A stretch of DNA of 64,000 nt from Vibrio aestuarianus (GTDB taxonomy: Bacteria > Pseudomonadota > Gammaproteobacteria > Enterobacterales > Vibrionaceae), in the NCBI RefSeq assembly GCF_012395185.1, contig NZ_JAAZTU010000017.1:28631-92630 (forward strand), given 5' to 3'. This document shows, in pieces, positions 10,442-19,961 of the stretch (positions are counted from its first letter, which is position 1; each line of letters starts with the position of its first letter). The translations under genes and the position numbers were made by a program. The notes under the pieces are model-generated. The model had not been told where the DNA came from. It made no database searches and saw nothing but the letters and a program-made list of their open reading frames with translations.

Positions 10442-11830
10442 ATGTCTTCGCAAGTCGTACCCAGTCAGCAGATCGTATGGGATCAAGCTGTTTTAGATAA
10501 GTACAACTACTCAGGTCCTCGCTATACCTCTTATCCAACAGCGCTTGAATTCCATGAGGCATTCACGGTCGCAGATTATGATATGGCGTGTACTCAGTAC
10601 CCTGATAGGCCGCTTTCGCTTTATATTCATATCCCGTTTTGTCATAAGCTTTGTTACTACTGTGGATGTAACAAGGTTATCACTCGTCATTCACACAAAG
10701 CCGATGAATATTTAGATGTTCTCGAACATGAAATTCGTCAGCGAGCGTCACTGTTACAGTCGCGACGAGTGACTCAACTGCATTTTGGCGGTGGTACGCC
10801 AACATTTCTAACGGAGCTGCAAATTAGCCGACTGATGGCTATTTTACGTGGTGAATTTCGGTTTGAAAATGATGCAGAAATCAGTATCGAAGTTGACCCG
10901 CGTGAAATTGAATTGAGCATGCTTGATCACCTGCGTAGTGAAGGTTTTAATCGTCTGAGTATCGGGGTTCAGGATTTCAATAAAGAAGTTCAGAAACTGG
11001 TTAACCGCGAGCAAGATGAAGCGTTCATTATTGCTATGGTTGAACGTGCTAAACAACTTGGGTTTCGTTCCACCAACCTTGACTTGATTTACGGTTTACC
11101 AAAACAGACCAAAGAAACCTTTTCTCAGACCCTTGCTCAAGTACTGGAGATGCAACCGGGTCGATTGTCGGTCTTTAATTATGCGCATATGCCACAATTG
11201 TTTGCAGCGCAGCGAAAAATCAAAGATGAAGATTTGCCTGCGTCACAAGAGAAGTTGGCGATCTTACAAGATACTATTACGACTCTGACTGGGGCTGGTT
11301 ACCAATTTATTGGTATGGATCACTTTGCTCTGCCAGATGACGAATTGGCAATGGCGCAGCGTAACGGTATTTTACACCGCAATTTCCAAGGTTATACCAC
11401 CCAAGGTGACTGTGACTTAGTTGGTTTTGGTGTATCGGCAATTTCGATGATTGGTGACGCGTACGCACAGAACCAAAAAGAACTGAAAAAATACTATGCG
11501 CAAGTGAATGAACTGCGTCACGCATTGTGGAAAGGGGTTGCGCTTGATAGTGATGACTTACTGCGTCGTGAAGTGATTAAGCAGCTAATCTGTAATTTCA
11601 AGCTGGATAAAACAGCAATCGAAGCACAATTTAACATCTCGTTTGATCGCTACTTCAAGCAAGATCTCGAATTACTGCAAACCTTCATTGATGATCAGTT
11701 AGTTGAGGTCGATGAGAGCCAAATTCGTGTTACCTTACGTGGTCGGCTGCTGATCCGTAATATCTGTATGTGTTTTGACAAATACCTACGAAACCGAGCA
11801 CGTCAGCAGCAATTCTCTCGCGTTATTTAA
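10442..11830 (+). CDS. hemN: Oxygen-independent coproporphyrinogen III oxidase (radical SAM)
   Basis: Oxidative decarboxylation of coproporphyrinogen III to protoporphyrinogen IX without oxygen. The radical-SAM cluster motif CHKLCYYCGC lies near residues 62-71, followed by HFGGGTPTFL and IEVDPRE. The reading frame runs from 10,328, but the ATG at 10,442 gives a protein (462 aa) whose N-terminus QQIVWDQAVLDKYNYSGPRY matches HemN; the upstream codons have no family similarity. No FNR box is visible close by. Confidence 0.95.
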   Translation: MSSQVVPSQQIVWDQAVLDKYNYSGPRYTSYPTALEFHEAFTVADYDMACTQYPDRPLSLYIHIPFCHKLCYYCGCNKVITRHSHKADEYLDVLEHEIRQRASLLQSRRVTQLHFGGGTPTFLTELQISRLMAILRGEFRFENDAEISIEVDPREIELSMLDHLRSEGFNRLSIGVQDFNKEVQKLVNREQDEAFIIAMVERAKQLGFRSTNLDLIYGLPKQTKETFSQTLAQVLEMQPGRLSVFNYAHMPQLFAAQRKIKDEDLPASQEKLAILQDTITTLTGAGYQFIGMDHFALPDDELAMAQRNGILHRNFQGYTTQGDCDLVGFGVSAISMIGDAYAQNQKELKKYYAQVNELRHALWKGVALDSDDLLRREVIKQLICNFKLDKTAIEAQFNISFDRYFKQDLELLQTFIDDQLVEVDESQIRVTLRGRLLIRNICMCFDKYLRNRARQQQFSRVI

Positions 11831-11850
11831 CCAATAAATTGAATCAATAT

Positions 11851-11879
11851 AGCCACTGAGAAATCAGTGGCTTTTCTGT
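11851..11879 (+). terminator. hemN terminator
   Basis: AGCCACTGA-gaaa-TCAGTGGCT stem followed by a T-rich stretch, between the convergent hemN and ilvY genes. Confidence 0.8.
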
Positions 11880-12770
11880 TTATGGGGTGATGTACTTGTT
11901 GGCTGCGACATCCCACAGCGCTTTGACCAATGGATTATCTAATTGAGAGCGTTTACAACAAACGCCCAACTGAAAAGGTTTTATCGGTGCTAATTTGAGG
12001 CGTTGAATCTTATCCCGCACAGGGCTGTTGTTGATCACCACATCTGGTGCAATACCCACACCACAGCCTAATGCCACCATACTGACAATAGCCTCATGCC
12101 CAGAGATTTGCGCATAAATATTAGGTTTTATTTTCATCTTCTTAAACCACGTATTGGCTCGGTCTCTTGCTGTTCCTGCTTCTGGAACAATGAAAGGGAT
12201 TAACGACCAATCGGGGTTGTCACTTTGCAGTTGTTCGATAAAACTGCTAATGCCAACCGGAGCGATTACTGATAAAGGAATCTCACTGATGGTTTCAAAC
12301 TCGATGCGAGCTGGCAATTGATCGGGGAGTGCAGAAATGGCGATATCGGCTTCATCATTCAAAATTTTATCAATCGCTTGAGCGGGGTCACCAGTCGAGA
12401 GCTTAAATTCAATATATGGATGACGCACCCGAAAATCAGACAGCAATTCGGGTAAGTGGCTATAGCTTGCGGTTACCGAGCAAAATAGGCGAATTTCACC
12501 TTGTAATTCATGGTCTTGATTCTTAATTTTGGCGTTGTATTGCTGCCACTCAGCAATGATTTTTAACGCAACCGGGGCCAGCTTATTACCCGCTGGTGTC
12601 AGCTCAACGCTGCGATTGTCACGCACAAACAGTATTTGCCCAGTCTCGTCTTCCAATTTTTGGATCTGACGACTAAGCGCTGAAGGGCTCATGTGCATCG
12701 CTGCCGCAGTCTTGCTGAAATTTTTACTATCACACAGATGAATAAACATCTGTAGGTTTTTAATGTTCAT
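11880..12770 (-). CDS. ilvY: LysR-type activator of ilvC
   Basis: 296 aa LysR-family regulator. The winged HTH is at residues 1-60 (NLQMFIHLCDSKNFSKTAAA, SPSALSRQIQKLE, LFVRDNRSVELTPAG), followed by an effector-binding domain. It lies divergently to ilvC, the classical IlvY arrangement; IlvY activates ilvC when acetolactate or acetohydroxybutyrate accumulates. I chose the ATG at 12,770, which gives MNIKNLQMF as in IlvY; the frame extends upstream to 12,833 without similarity. Confidence 0.93.
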   Translation of the reverse strand: MNIKNLQMFIHLCDSKNFSKTAAAMHMSPSALSRQIQKLEDETGQILFVRDNRSVELTPAGNKLAPVALKIIAEWQQYNAKIKNQDHELQGEIRLFCSVTASYSHLPELLSDFRVRHPYIEFKLSTGDPAQAIDKILNDEADIAISALPDQLPARIEFETISEIPLSVIAPVGISSFIEQLQSDNPDWSLIPFIVPEAGTARDRANTWFKKMKIKPNIYAQISGHEAIVSMVALGCGVGIAPDVVINNSPVRDKIQRLKLAPIKPFQLGVCCKRSQLDNPLVKALWDVAANKYITP

Positions 12771-12914
12771 AAATAGGTCACATGATGTTGCATTAATTGC
12801 AATAACTAATTGTGAATATATCACTTTAAGCAACTTAATGTCTGCTTTAGTATGGGGTTATTCGGCTCACAGAGGCCGACCTGATGGAACCAATTCTTTA
12901 AAGGAGAGCCCAGT
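12771..12914. promoter_or_regulatory. ilvY-ilvC divergent control region
   Basis: 144 bp between the divergent starts. It should hold the tandem IlvY operators and both promoters. The stretch ATTAATTGCAATAACTAATT around 12,791 is rich in short dyads but I cannot assign exact operators. AAGGAG precedes the ilvC ATG. Confidence 0.6.
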
Positions 12915-14399
12915 ATGGCTAACTATTTCAATACCTTAAACCTACGCCAACAACTAGACCAACTTGGTCGCTGCCGTTTTATGGATCGCTCTGAGTTTGA
13001 AAGTGAAGCCGATTACCTGAAAGGCAAGAAAGTCGTTATTGTTGGCTGTGGTGCGCAAGGCCTTAACCAAGGTCTGAACATGCGTGATTCTGGGTTGGAT
13101 GTGGCGTACGCCCTTCGTCAAGCGGCGATCGATGAACAGCGTCAATCTTACAAGAATGCAAAAGAAAATGGTTTTGAAGTAGGTAGCTACGAAACGCTTA
13201 TCCCTCAAGCTGATCTCGTTATTAACCTAACGCCAGACAAGCAACATAGCAATGTGGTTGAAACAGTGATGCCGTTGATGAAAAAAGGCGCGGCACTTGG
13301 TTACTCTCACGGTTTTAACGTCGTTGAAGAAGGCATGCAGATCCGCCAAGACATCACGGTGGTAATGGTTGCCCCTAAATGTCCAGGTACTGAAGTTCGT
13401 GAAGAATATAAGCGTGGTTTTGGTGTACCAACATTGATTGCCGTTCACCCAGAAAACGATCCTCAAGGTGAGGGTTGGGATATCGCGAAAGCATGGGCAG
13501 CAGGCACCGGTGGCCATCGAGCTGGCTGTCTAGAGTCTTCTTTCGTTGCGGAAGTAAAATCAGACCTAATGGGTGAGCAAACAATTCTATGTGGCATGCT
13601 TCAAGCGGGTTCAATCGTATGTTACGAAAAGATGGTTGCCGAAGGTATTGACCCAGGTTATGCCGGTAAATTGCTACAATTTGGTTGGGAAACCATTACT
13701 GAAGCACTTAAGTTTGGTGGCATCACTCACATGATGGATCGCCTTTCAAACCCTGCGAAAGTTAAAGCGTTTGAATTGTCTGAAGAGCTAAAAGAATTAA
13801 TGCGCCCACTGTACAACAAACACATGGATGACATTATCTCTGGCCACTTCTCAAGCACAATGATGGCTGACTGGGCGAATGACGATGCAAACCTACTAGG
13901 TTGGCGTGCAGAAACAGGCGAAACCGCTTTTGAAAACTACCCAGATTCAGACGTTCAAATCTCTGAGCAGGAATATTTCGACAACGGTATCCTAATGGTT
14001 GCTATGGTTCGCGCTGGTGTTGAGCTTGCATTTGAAGCAATGACAGCATCAGGTATTGTTGATGAGTCAGCGTACTATGAATCACTACATGAACTACCAT
14101 TGATTGCTAACACCGTTGCACGTAAGCGCCTATACGAAATGAACGTGGTTATCTCGGATACAGCAGAGTACGGCAACTACCTATTTGCCAACGTAGCAAC
14201 GCCGCTTCTACGTGAGAAGTTCATGCCTAAAGTGGGTACTGATGTGATTGGTAAAGGCCTAGGTGAAACTTCTAACCAAGTTGACAACGCAACCTTAATT
14301 GAAGTGAATGACGTTATTCGTAACCACCCTGTAGAGTACATTGGTGAAGAGCTACGTGGATACATGACTGATATGCAGCGTATCGCGGTTGGCGGCTAA
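12915..14399 (+). CDS. ilvC: Ketol-acid reductoisomerase, class II
   Basis: Second step of valine/isoleucine synthesis: NADPH-dependent isomerisation and reduction of 2-acetolactate. 494 aa marks the long class II enzyme with a duplicated helical domain. The nucleotide-binding motif [14 protein letters not shown] lies near 36-49, the metal-binding region [12 protein letters not shown] near 217 and the C-terminal Glu site [15 protein letters not shown] further on. AAGGAG is placed well for the ATG. Confidence 0.98.
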   Translation: MANYFNTLNLRQQLDQLGRCRFMDRSEFESEADYLKGKKVVIVGCGAQGLNQGLNMRDSGLDVAYALRQAAIDEQRQSYKNAKENGFEVGSYETLIPQADLVINLTPDKQHSNVVETVMPLMKKGAALGYSHGFNVVEEGMQIRQDITVVMVAPKCPGTEVREEYKRGFGVPTLIAVHPENDPQGEGWDIAKAWAAGTGGHRAGCLESSFVAEVKSDLMGEQTILCGMLQAGSIVCYEKMVAEGIDPGYAGKLLQFGWETITEALKFGGITHMMDRLSNPAKVKAFELSEELKELMRPLYNKHMDDIISGHFSSTMMADWANDDANLLGWRAETGETAFENYPDSDVQISEQEYFDNGILMVAMVRAGVELAFEAMTASGIVDESAYYESLHELPLIANTVARKRLYEMNVVISDTAEYGNYLFANVATPLLREKFMPKVGTDVIGKGLGETSNQVDNATLIEVNDVIRNHPVEYIGEELRGYMTDMQRIAVGG

Positions 14400-14490
14400 T
14401 TGCTAAGTTTGTAACTTAATAATCTACAGCTGATAGAACCCCATACAGATAGGGGTCGATAAATACAAAAGCAAATACAACATAAACAAA

Positions 14491-14521
14491 AGGCTTGGTC
14501 GCTGTTGACCAAGCCTTTTTT
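14491..14521. terminator. Bidirectional terminator between ilvC and ubiK
   Basis: AAGGCTTGGTC-gctgtt-GACCAAGCCTT stem with A-run and T-run on its two sides, between convergent genes. Confidence 0.9.
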
Positions 14522-14579
14522 ATCTCTGCGATGTGTAGGGCGTGTTGACCTTTTGCTGCCGGACACGCTCAAAACGGTA

Positions 14580-14831
14580 TTATTTAGCTGTCAGTTTCGC
14601 TTCAAGTTCAGCGAGCTTTTGTTCCATTTCAGTCAACTTCTGACGAGTACGCATCAGTACTTGAGTCTGTACATCGAACTCTTCACGGCTAACCACATCT
14701 AGCTTATTTAGCTGACCTTGGATAACTTGGCGAACTTTTTGATCAACGTCTGCGCCGAGGTCTTTGACTGGCTGAGGCATTGAATCGTGAATTTGTTTGG
14801 CAATTTGCTCTAGTTTTTTTGGATCAAACAT
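14580..14831 (-). CDS. ubiK: Ubiquinone biosynthesis accessory factor UbiK
   Basis: 83 aa, BMFP/YqiC family. The N-terminal amphipathic helix ([19 protein letters not shown]) is followed by a C-terminal coiled coil (residues about 48-80) that trimerises. In E. coli UbiK works with UbiJ in the aerobic Coq-like complex for ubiquinone synthesis and interacts with membranes. Also called VC0163-type gene by position next to ilvC. Confidence 0.9.
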   Translation of the reverse strand: MFDPKKLEQIAKQIHDSMPQPVKDLGADVDQKVRQVIQGQLNKLDVVSREEFDVQTQVLMRTRQKLTEMEQKLAELEAKLTAK

Positions 14832-14902
14832 CGTGGCTTACACTCCTGTCAATTTGTACTCATTCTAAGCAATTGTGTTAAGAATGTCGTTATTTGCAAT
14901 AA

Positions 14903-14929
14903 GAAAAAGGCCACCGAAGTGACCTTTTT
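14903..14929 (-). terminator. Terminator of the vex efflux operon
   Basis: Minus-strand reading: AAAGGTCACTTCGGTGGCCTTTTT, a short GC stem with a T-run, 24 bases beyond the permease stop. Confidence 0.75.
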
Positions 14930-14952
14930 AATGTGATTATAACTGTATCGTG

Positions 14953-17900
14953 TTACTTATTTTCAGCCAGTTGACGGTGTGCAGCTTTCGCCTCATCAAC
15001 TCTTGCTAGCTTTTCGAGGTCTTTATCCTCAACAAACACTGGTAATGGTTTGTGTTTTTCTGCTAAGTAGCTGTAAATAACAGGTAATACGAACAGGGTA
15101 AAGATCGTACCAATTGCAAGACCTGCCACGATAACGATACCGATACTAAAGCGCTGAGCTGCACCTGCACCAGTTGCGTACATCAATGGGACTAGACCCG
15201 CAATCATTGCAGCGGTTGTCATAAGAATTGGACGAAGACGAACTTTCGCCGCTTCCGTTACCGCTTCCATACGAGACTTTTTGTGATGTAACTGCTCTTC
15301 TTTCGCTACTTCACAAATCAGAATACCGTGCTTGGTAATCAGACCCACCAGCGTGATCAATCCGACCTGAGAATAGATGTTCATCGTCGCTGCTCCCCAT
15401 GCTAGAGCAATCAATGCCCCACAAATAGCAAGCGGTACTGATACCATGATCACCAATGGGTCTTTGAGTGATTCAAACTGAATCGCCAATACCAAGAAGA
15501 TGATCGCCAGTGCCAAACCAAAGGTCGCATACAGTGCACTTCCTTCAGTCACAAATTGACGAGCTTCACCCATATAGTCATGGTTGTAGCCTGAAGGCAG
15601 TTTGGTTTGTGCCGTGTTTTCAAACCAATTAATTGCATCGCCCATGGCCGTTCCTGGTGATGGTACTGCTCCCACAGTTGCTGAGTTCAACTGGTTGAAG
15701 TGAGGCAGAGATAAAGGCTCTGCTACTACATCAATCGAGATTAAACTGCCCAATGGCACTGCTTCGCCGTTTGCTGAACGAACATAGTAGTTGTTCATTG
15801 ACTCTGGGTTCAGACGCCATTTACGTTCAACCTGCGGGATTACCTCATAAGAACGACCGTTTAAGTCGATACGGTTAACGTAGCCATCAGACATCATAGT
15901 ACTTAAAGTAATACCGATATCTTGCATGGTAACGCCATAAGCTCCTGCTTTATCTTTATCGATATTAATCTTCATCGTTGCCGAATCGTAGTTTAAATCG
16001 AGGTTTGAATAAACGAAGAGCGGGCTTGCTGTTGTTTCTGCAAGTACATCAGAGGCAACAGTAAATAAGCTTTCAAACGCATTTGGTGTGGTAATAACAA
16101 ACTGAATTGGTAATCCAGAACCTGCACCAGGTAATTCTGGCATTTGGAAGGTAGTTACCGCCATACCAGGGATGTTAGTCACTAACCCGCCAATGCGATT
16201 GGTCACTTCTGCCTGGCTTGCTTCACGCTCACTCCATGGAACCATCGAAGCGATACCAAACGCTTGGTTGGAATTAGGAACACCAGTAAATACCTGTGCA
16301 AAGGCAACTTCTGGTTGATCGGACAGAATCTTGTTGACGTCATTCATGGTGTTTTGCATGTAATCTAAGTTCGAGTTTGAAGAACCCGTACCGATCATCA
16401 TCACCACGCCTTTATCTTCAGAAGGTGCCAGTTCGCTTGGAATGAATTTAAACAATAAAGGCAAACTCATAAACACGATAACAGCAAACGCTAAGACAAC
16501 CGGTCTGTGAGCAAGAACTGCACGCAACATTTTCTCGTAGCGATTGGTCATGCGTTCTAATGCAGCATGAACTGTGCTTTCAAACTTGCTTGGCTTTTCG
16601 TTTGCCTTAAGCATTTTTGAACACATCATTGGTGATAATGTTAATGCAATAATGCCTGATACAAATACCGAACCTGCAAGGGTTAAGGCAAATTCTTTAA
16701 ACAGTGAACCAGTAATACCGCCCATCAATGCTATCGGTGCATATACCGCGCCTAGGGTTAGTGTCATGGCAATAACAGGAACCGCAATTTCGCGTGTACC
16801 GATGATGGCAGCACGAAACGGTGATTCACCTTCTTTAATGTGTCGATCGACGTTCTCAAGAACAACGATGGCATCATCAACGACCAAGCCGATAGCCAGA
16901 ACCATCGCAAGCAGAGTCATCAGGTTCCACGAAAACCCCATTGTTTGCATAACCATCGCCACACCAATAAGTGATAGCGGGATAGTAACAATAGGGATGA
17001 TCACGGCACGAAGTGACCCTAAGAACAGTGTGATAACCACCAAAACGATCAAAGCGGCTTCAGCAATCGTCTTAATAACTTCACTAATAGACTCATTAAT
17101 CGCAATGGTTGAGTCATACATGATGTTCATGGTGATGTTGCTTGGAAGGTTGCGTTGTAGGTGCGGCAACATATCCCGTACGCTGGCGGCGATATTAATC
17201 GGGTTGGCACTAGGTGCCGCGTTAATTGCCGCTACTACTGCTTCATTACCATTTGCTGTCGCGCGATAAACATCGTGACTTTTTTCCAATGTGACTTTGG
17301 CAATATCACCTAAACGTGTGATTTGGCCATCATTGGACTTAACCACTAGGTTTTCAAGCTCAGTTACATTGGATACTTGAGTATTGGCGCTACCATTGTA
17401 GAGAACGAACTCTCCGGTTGCTTGCCCCGTTGCTGATTGATAGTTGTTGGCATTGAGTACACTCATTACATCTGTTGCAGTGAGTTTCAATGCGCCCATT
17501 TTTTCAGGATCAAGCCATACACGTAACGCATATTTCAGACCGCCATAAAGGTCGATACTAGCAATACCATTTACCGCATATAGCTGAGGGTTAACAACGC
17601 GTTCCAAGTAGTCCGTAATCTGGCTCGACTTTAAATCATCACTGGTAAAGCCGATGTACATTACGGCCGTTGTTGAGCCGGTCGACATGGTTACGGTTGG
17701 GTCTTCAGCTTCTTTTGGTAGCTGAGAACGAACCGAGTTCGATTTAGCTAATACGTCAGACAAGGCCGCATTTGGGTCAGTATTGAGCTTCATATTGACC
17801 GTAATGGTTGATTTACCTAATACGGAAGATGAAGTCATATAGTCAATATTATCGGCTTGTGCGACAGCTTGCTCCAATGGCTGAGTAATAAAGCCTTGAA

Positions 17901-18075
17901 CCAAGTCAGCACTTGCACCGTAGTAACTGGTGGTGACCGTTACTACCGTATTCGTCATTTCAGGGTATTCACTGACCTGCATTTTGAACATGGCTTGCAA
18001 ACCGAGCAAGGCTATCAAAAAGCTGATAGATACCGCCAAAACTGGACGTTTTATAAAAACATCAGTAAAGCGCAT
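14953..18075 (-). CDS. vexB: RND multidrug efflux permease, VexB-like
   Basis: 1040 aa inner-membrane proton antiporter of the AcrB/MexF group. TM1 lies at residues 10-30; the second TM block (about 335-490) carries the proton-relay motif GLVVDDAIVVLEN, and the third starts near 530 and 860. Two large periplasmic loops bind substrate. It would work as a trimer with VexA and a TolC-like outer-membrane channel to expel bile salts, detergents and antibiotics. The order ubiK-vexB-vexA-vexR beside ilvC is the V. cholerae vexRAB locus. A start with GGAG-type spacing lies 11 bases after the vexA stop. Confidence 0.93.
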   Translation of the reverse strand: MRFTDVFIKRPVLAVSISFLIALLGLQAMFKMQVSEYPEMTNTVVTVTTSYYGASADLVQGFITQPLEQAVAQADNIDYMTSSSVLGKSTITVNMKLNTDPNAALSDVLAKSNSVRSQLPKEAEDPTVTMSTGSTTAVMYIGFTSDDLKSSQITDYLERVVNPQLYAVNGIASIDLYGGLKYALRVWLDPEKMGALKLTATDVMSVLNANNYQSATGQATGEFVLYNGSANTQVSNVTELENLVVKSNDGQITRLGDIAKVTLEKSHDVYRATANGNEAVVAAINAAPSANPINIAASVRDMLPHLQRNLPSNITMNIMYDSTIAINESISEVIKTIAEAALIVLVVITLFLGSLRAVIIPIVTIPLSLIGVAMVMQTMGFSWNLMTLLAMVLAIGLVVDDAIVVLENVDRHIKEGESPFRAAIIGTREIAVPVIAMTLTLGAVYAPIALMGGITGSLFKEFALTLAGSVFVSGIIALTLSPMMCSKMLKANEKPSKFESTVHAALERMTNRYEKMLRAVLAHRPVVLAFAVIVFMSLPLLFKFIPSELAPSEDKGVVMMIGTGSSNSNLDYMQNTMNDVNKILSDQPEVAFAQVFTGVPNSNQAFGIASMVPWSEREASQAEVTNRIGGLVTNIPGMAVTTFQMPELPGAGSGLPIQFVITTPNAFESLFTVASDVLAETTASPLFVYSNLDLNYDSATMKINIDKDKAGAYGVTMQDIGITLSTMMSDGYVNRIDLNGRSYEVIPQVERKWRLNPESMNNYYVRSANGEAVPLGSLISIDVVAEPLSLPHFNQLNSATVGAVPSPGTAMGDAINWFENTAQTKLPSGYNHDYMGEARQFVTEGSALYATFGLALAIIFLVLAIQFESLKDPLVIMVSVPLAICGALIALAWGAATMNIYSQVGLITLVGLITKHGILICEVAKEEQLHHKKSRMEAVTEAAKVRLRPILMTTAAMIAGLVPLMYATGAGAAQRFSIGIVIVAGLAIGTIFTLFVLPVIYSYLAEKHKPLPVFVEDKDLEKLARVDEAKAAHRQLAENK

Positions 18076-18086
18076 GATTCCTCCGG

Positions 18087-19193
18087 TTAAAGCATTGGTG
18101 TTTCAGCTGGTGGAGTGGTTGCATCACTTTCTACGATGCGTACTTTAACTCCATTACTTAAACGAACTTGGCCTGATGTGACAACTTTATCACCTGCTTT
18201 TACGCCTTCAAGAATGTGCGCAATGTCTGCAGTTCGTTCACCAACTTTCACGACGCTTTGCTTAACGCGTGTTTCACCATTTTCTTCGCTTAGAATATAA
18301 ACGTTGTCACCGTATAGCGTGAAGGTGATGGCAGTTTGCGGTAGTGTTATTTGGTTCTCCAATTTAGGCAAAATAATGTTCGCACGGGCAAACATGCCGC
18401 TGCGAAGCTTGCCATCACTGTTTGGAATATCAGCTTGAACTTGAATTAAACCACTTTGCACACTGACTGCTGGTTCGATAGCGGTGATTGAGCCTTTAAA
18501 TGGTGAGTCTGGGTAAGAATCAACAAAGATATCCACTTCTTGATCCATCGAAATGCGAGAAATGTCGGTTTGTGGAACCGTAAAACGTAGACGCATTACA
18601 CTGGTGTCTTCAAGACGAACAATGTCAGTACCAGGTTGTAAATATTGACCTAAATACACATTACGGATACCAACCACACCAGCAAATGGCGCTTTGATTT
18701 CGCGGCGATCAATAGAAGCTTTTAGGCTTTCGATATCAGCAGATAAAGAGAAGTAATTCGCTTCAGCTTCATCGTACGCTTCTTTTGAAATAGAGCCCTT
18801 GGTGTATAGACCTTTATAACGTTTGTATTTTGCTTCTGCTGCTGGAAGACGAGCTTGCGAACTTTTTAGGTTAGCTTTCTCAACGGCGGAATCTAAAAGT
18901 ACGAGAGGTTGGTCTTCTTTTACTTGTGTACCTGACTCAAATAAAATTTTATCGATCACGCCGCTTGTTTCGGTAGTGAGTGTCACACCTTGATTTGGCT
19001 CAATAAAACCAATTGCTGCAATGACCGGGATCCAATCAACTGATTCCACTTCCGTTATGGTAACTGGAAATTCAGGCTCAGGACGATTAGCCATGTATTC
19101 GGCAATTTTTTGTTGTTTAAATAAATTGAAACCTATCACGCTACCAAATAGTAGAATGGCGATAAGTAACATAAAGAATGTCCACTTTTTCAT
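18087..19193 (-). CDS. vexA: RND efflux periplasmic adaptor, VexA-like
   Basis: 368 aa membrane-fusion protein. An N-terminal membrane anchor (residues 4-25, no clear lipobox Cys) precedes the barrel-sandwich/lipoyl halves (VTLTTETSGVIDKILFESG and IKAPFAGVVGIRNVYLGQ), a helical hairpin near 100-150 and the beta-barrel domain. It bridges the permease to the outer-membrane channel. Located between vexR and vexB, all on the same strand, 11 to 18 bases apart, so an operon. Confidence 0.92.
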   Translation of the reverse strand: MKKWTFFMLLIAILLFGSVIGFNLFKQQKIAEYMANRPEPEFPVTITEVESVDWIPVIAAIGFIEPNQGVTLTTETSGVIDKILFESGTQVKEDQPLVLLDSAVEKANLKSSQARLPAAEAKYKRYKGLYTKGSISKEAYDEAEANYFSLSADIESLKASIDRREIKAPFAGVVGIRNVYLGQYLQPGTDIVRLEDTSVMRLRFTVPQTDISRISMDQEVDIFVDSYPDSPFKGSITAIEPAVSVQSGLIQVQADIPNSDGKLRSGMFARANIILPKLENQITLPQTAITFTLYGDNVYILSEENGETRVKQSVVKVGERTADIAHILEGVKAGDKVVTSGQVRLSNGVKVRIVESDATTPPAETPML

Positions 19194-19211
19194 TCTAATC
19201 AGAACTCCAAG

Positions 19212-19793
19212 TTAGTGTTGAGTAATTGCATCCCAACTGGCGTCAATCACGGCATGTAGTGATTGCTCATCCAGTTGAAAACATTCCATTGCTTGTTTAC
19301 GGGCAAGGGCGACCGTTGTTTCAAAACTTAAAGCAGATAAAACCTGGTTATCCAACGGTTTGAATAACCCCTGCTCTTTGCCTTGATTGAATAGCAAGTC
19401 AAATTGGGCAAACATTTTCCGCTCAAGTTCCCTAACATTACAACTAGTTGTTATTGGTAATGATTCATATTGAACTCGATTGCTAAGTATTGCACGTCTT
19501 GATTGTGCTAATTGCCAAATGTTTAACCACATTGCAGTAAAGCGTTCTTTCAAAGGCATCTCATCATCGACATTAGCTTGCACCGCATCGGCGATTTGTT
19601 GGCAAACATGTAGACGAACAGCGATGAGAAGATGATCTTTATCGTCGAAATAACGATAGATGGTTCCTGCCGCAACACCCGCTTTTTTGGCTAATTTGTG
19701 CATAGATAAACCCTGAAATCCGGATTCTGCGATCAGGGATTCTGCTGCAGTTAAGATTTGTTGGTATTTATCGATGTGAATACAGTTAGACAT
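19212..19793 (-). CDS. vexR: TetR-family regulator, VexR-like
   Basis: 193 aa. N-terminal HTH at residues 10-56 (ILTAAESLIAESGFQGLSMH, AKKAGVAAGTIYRYFDDKD), helical ligand-binding C-terminal domain. First gene of the vex operon. In V. cholerae VexR controls vexAB in response to efflux substrates. A perfect dyad just upstream is a likely operator. Confidence 0.9.
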   Translation of the reverse strand: MSNCIHIDKYQQILTAAESLIAESGFQGLSMHKLAKKAGVAAGTIYRYFDDKDHLLIAVRLHVCQQIADAVQANVDDEMPLKERFTAMWLNIWQLAQSRRAILSNRVQYESLPITTSCNVRELERKMFAQFDLLFNQGKEQGLFKPLDNQVLSALSFETTVALARKQAMECFQLDEQSLHAVIDASWDAITQH

Positions 19794-19810
19794 GCTGATA
19801 TTTCACGGTG

Positions 19811-19828
19811 AATGAACGTTTGTTCATT
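19811..19828. promoter_or_regulatory. Candidate VexR operator
   Basis: Perfect inverted repeat AATGAAC-gttt-GTTCATT, 18 bases upstream of the vexR start. Size and symmetry are typical for a TetR-family dimer site and the position fits autoregulation. Confidence 0.7.
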
Positions 19829-19961
19829 ATAGACCAAACTATAACCCATTATGCAATACACCAGTGCAGTAAAAAGAAAAAATCTTATCCTTGATAACGT
19901 AGTAATCCAAAAGGTACGGCATTATCATAGTCAGCCCAACGAAAAGTGATACGAGTACCGA

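Noticed and set aside
16574..17269. Plus-strand ORF of 231 codons
   Set aside because: Antisense to the vexB coding region, with no ribosome site; a shadow frame of a long membrane-protein gene.
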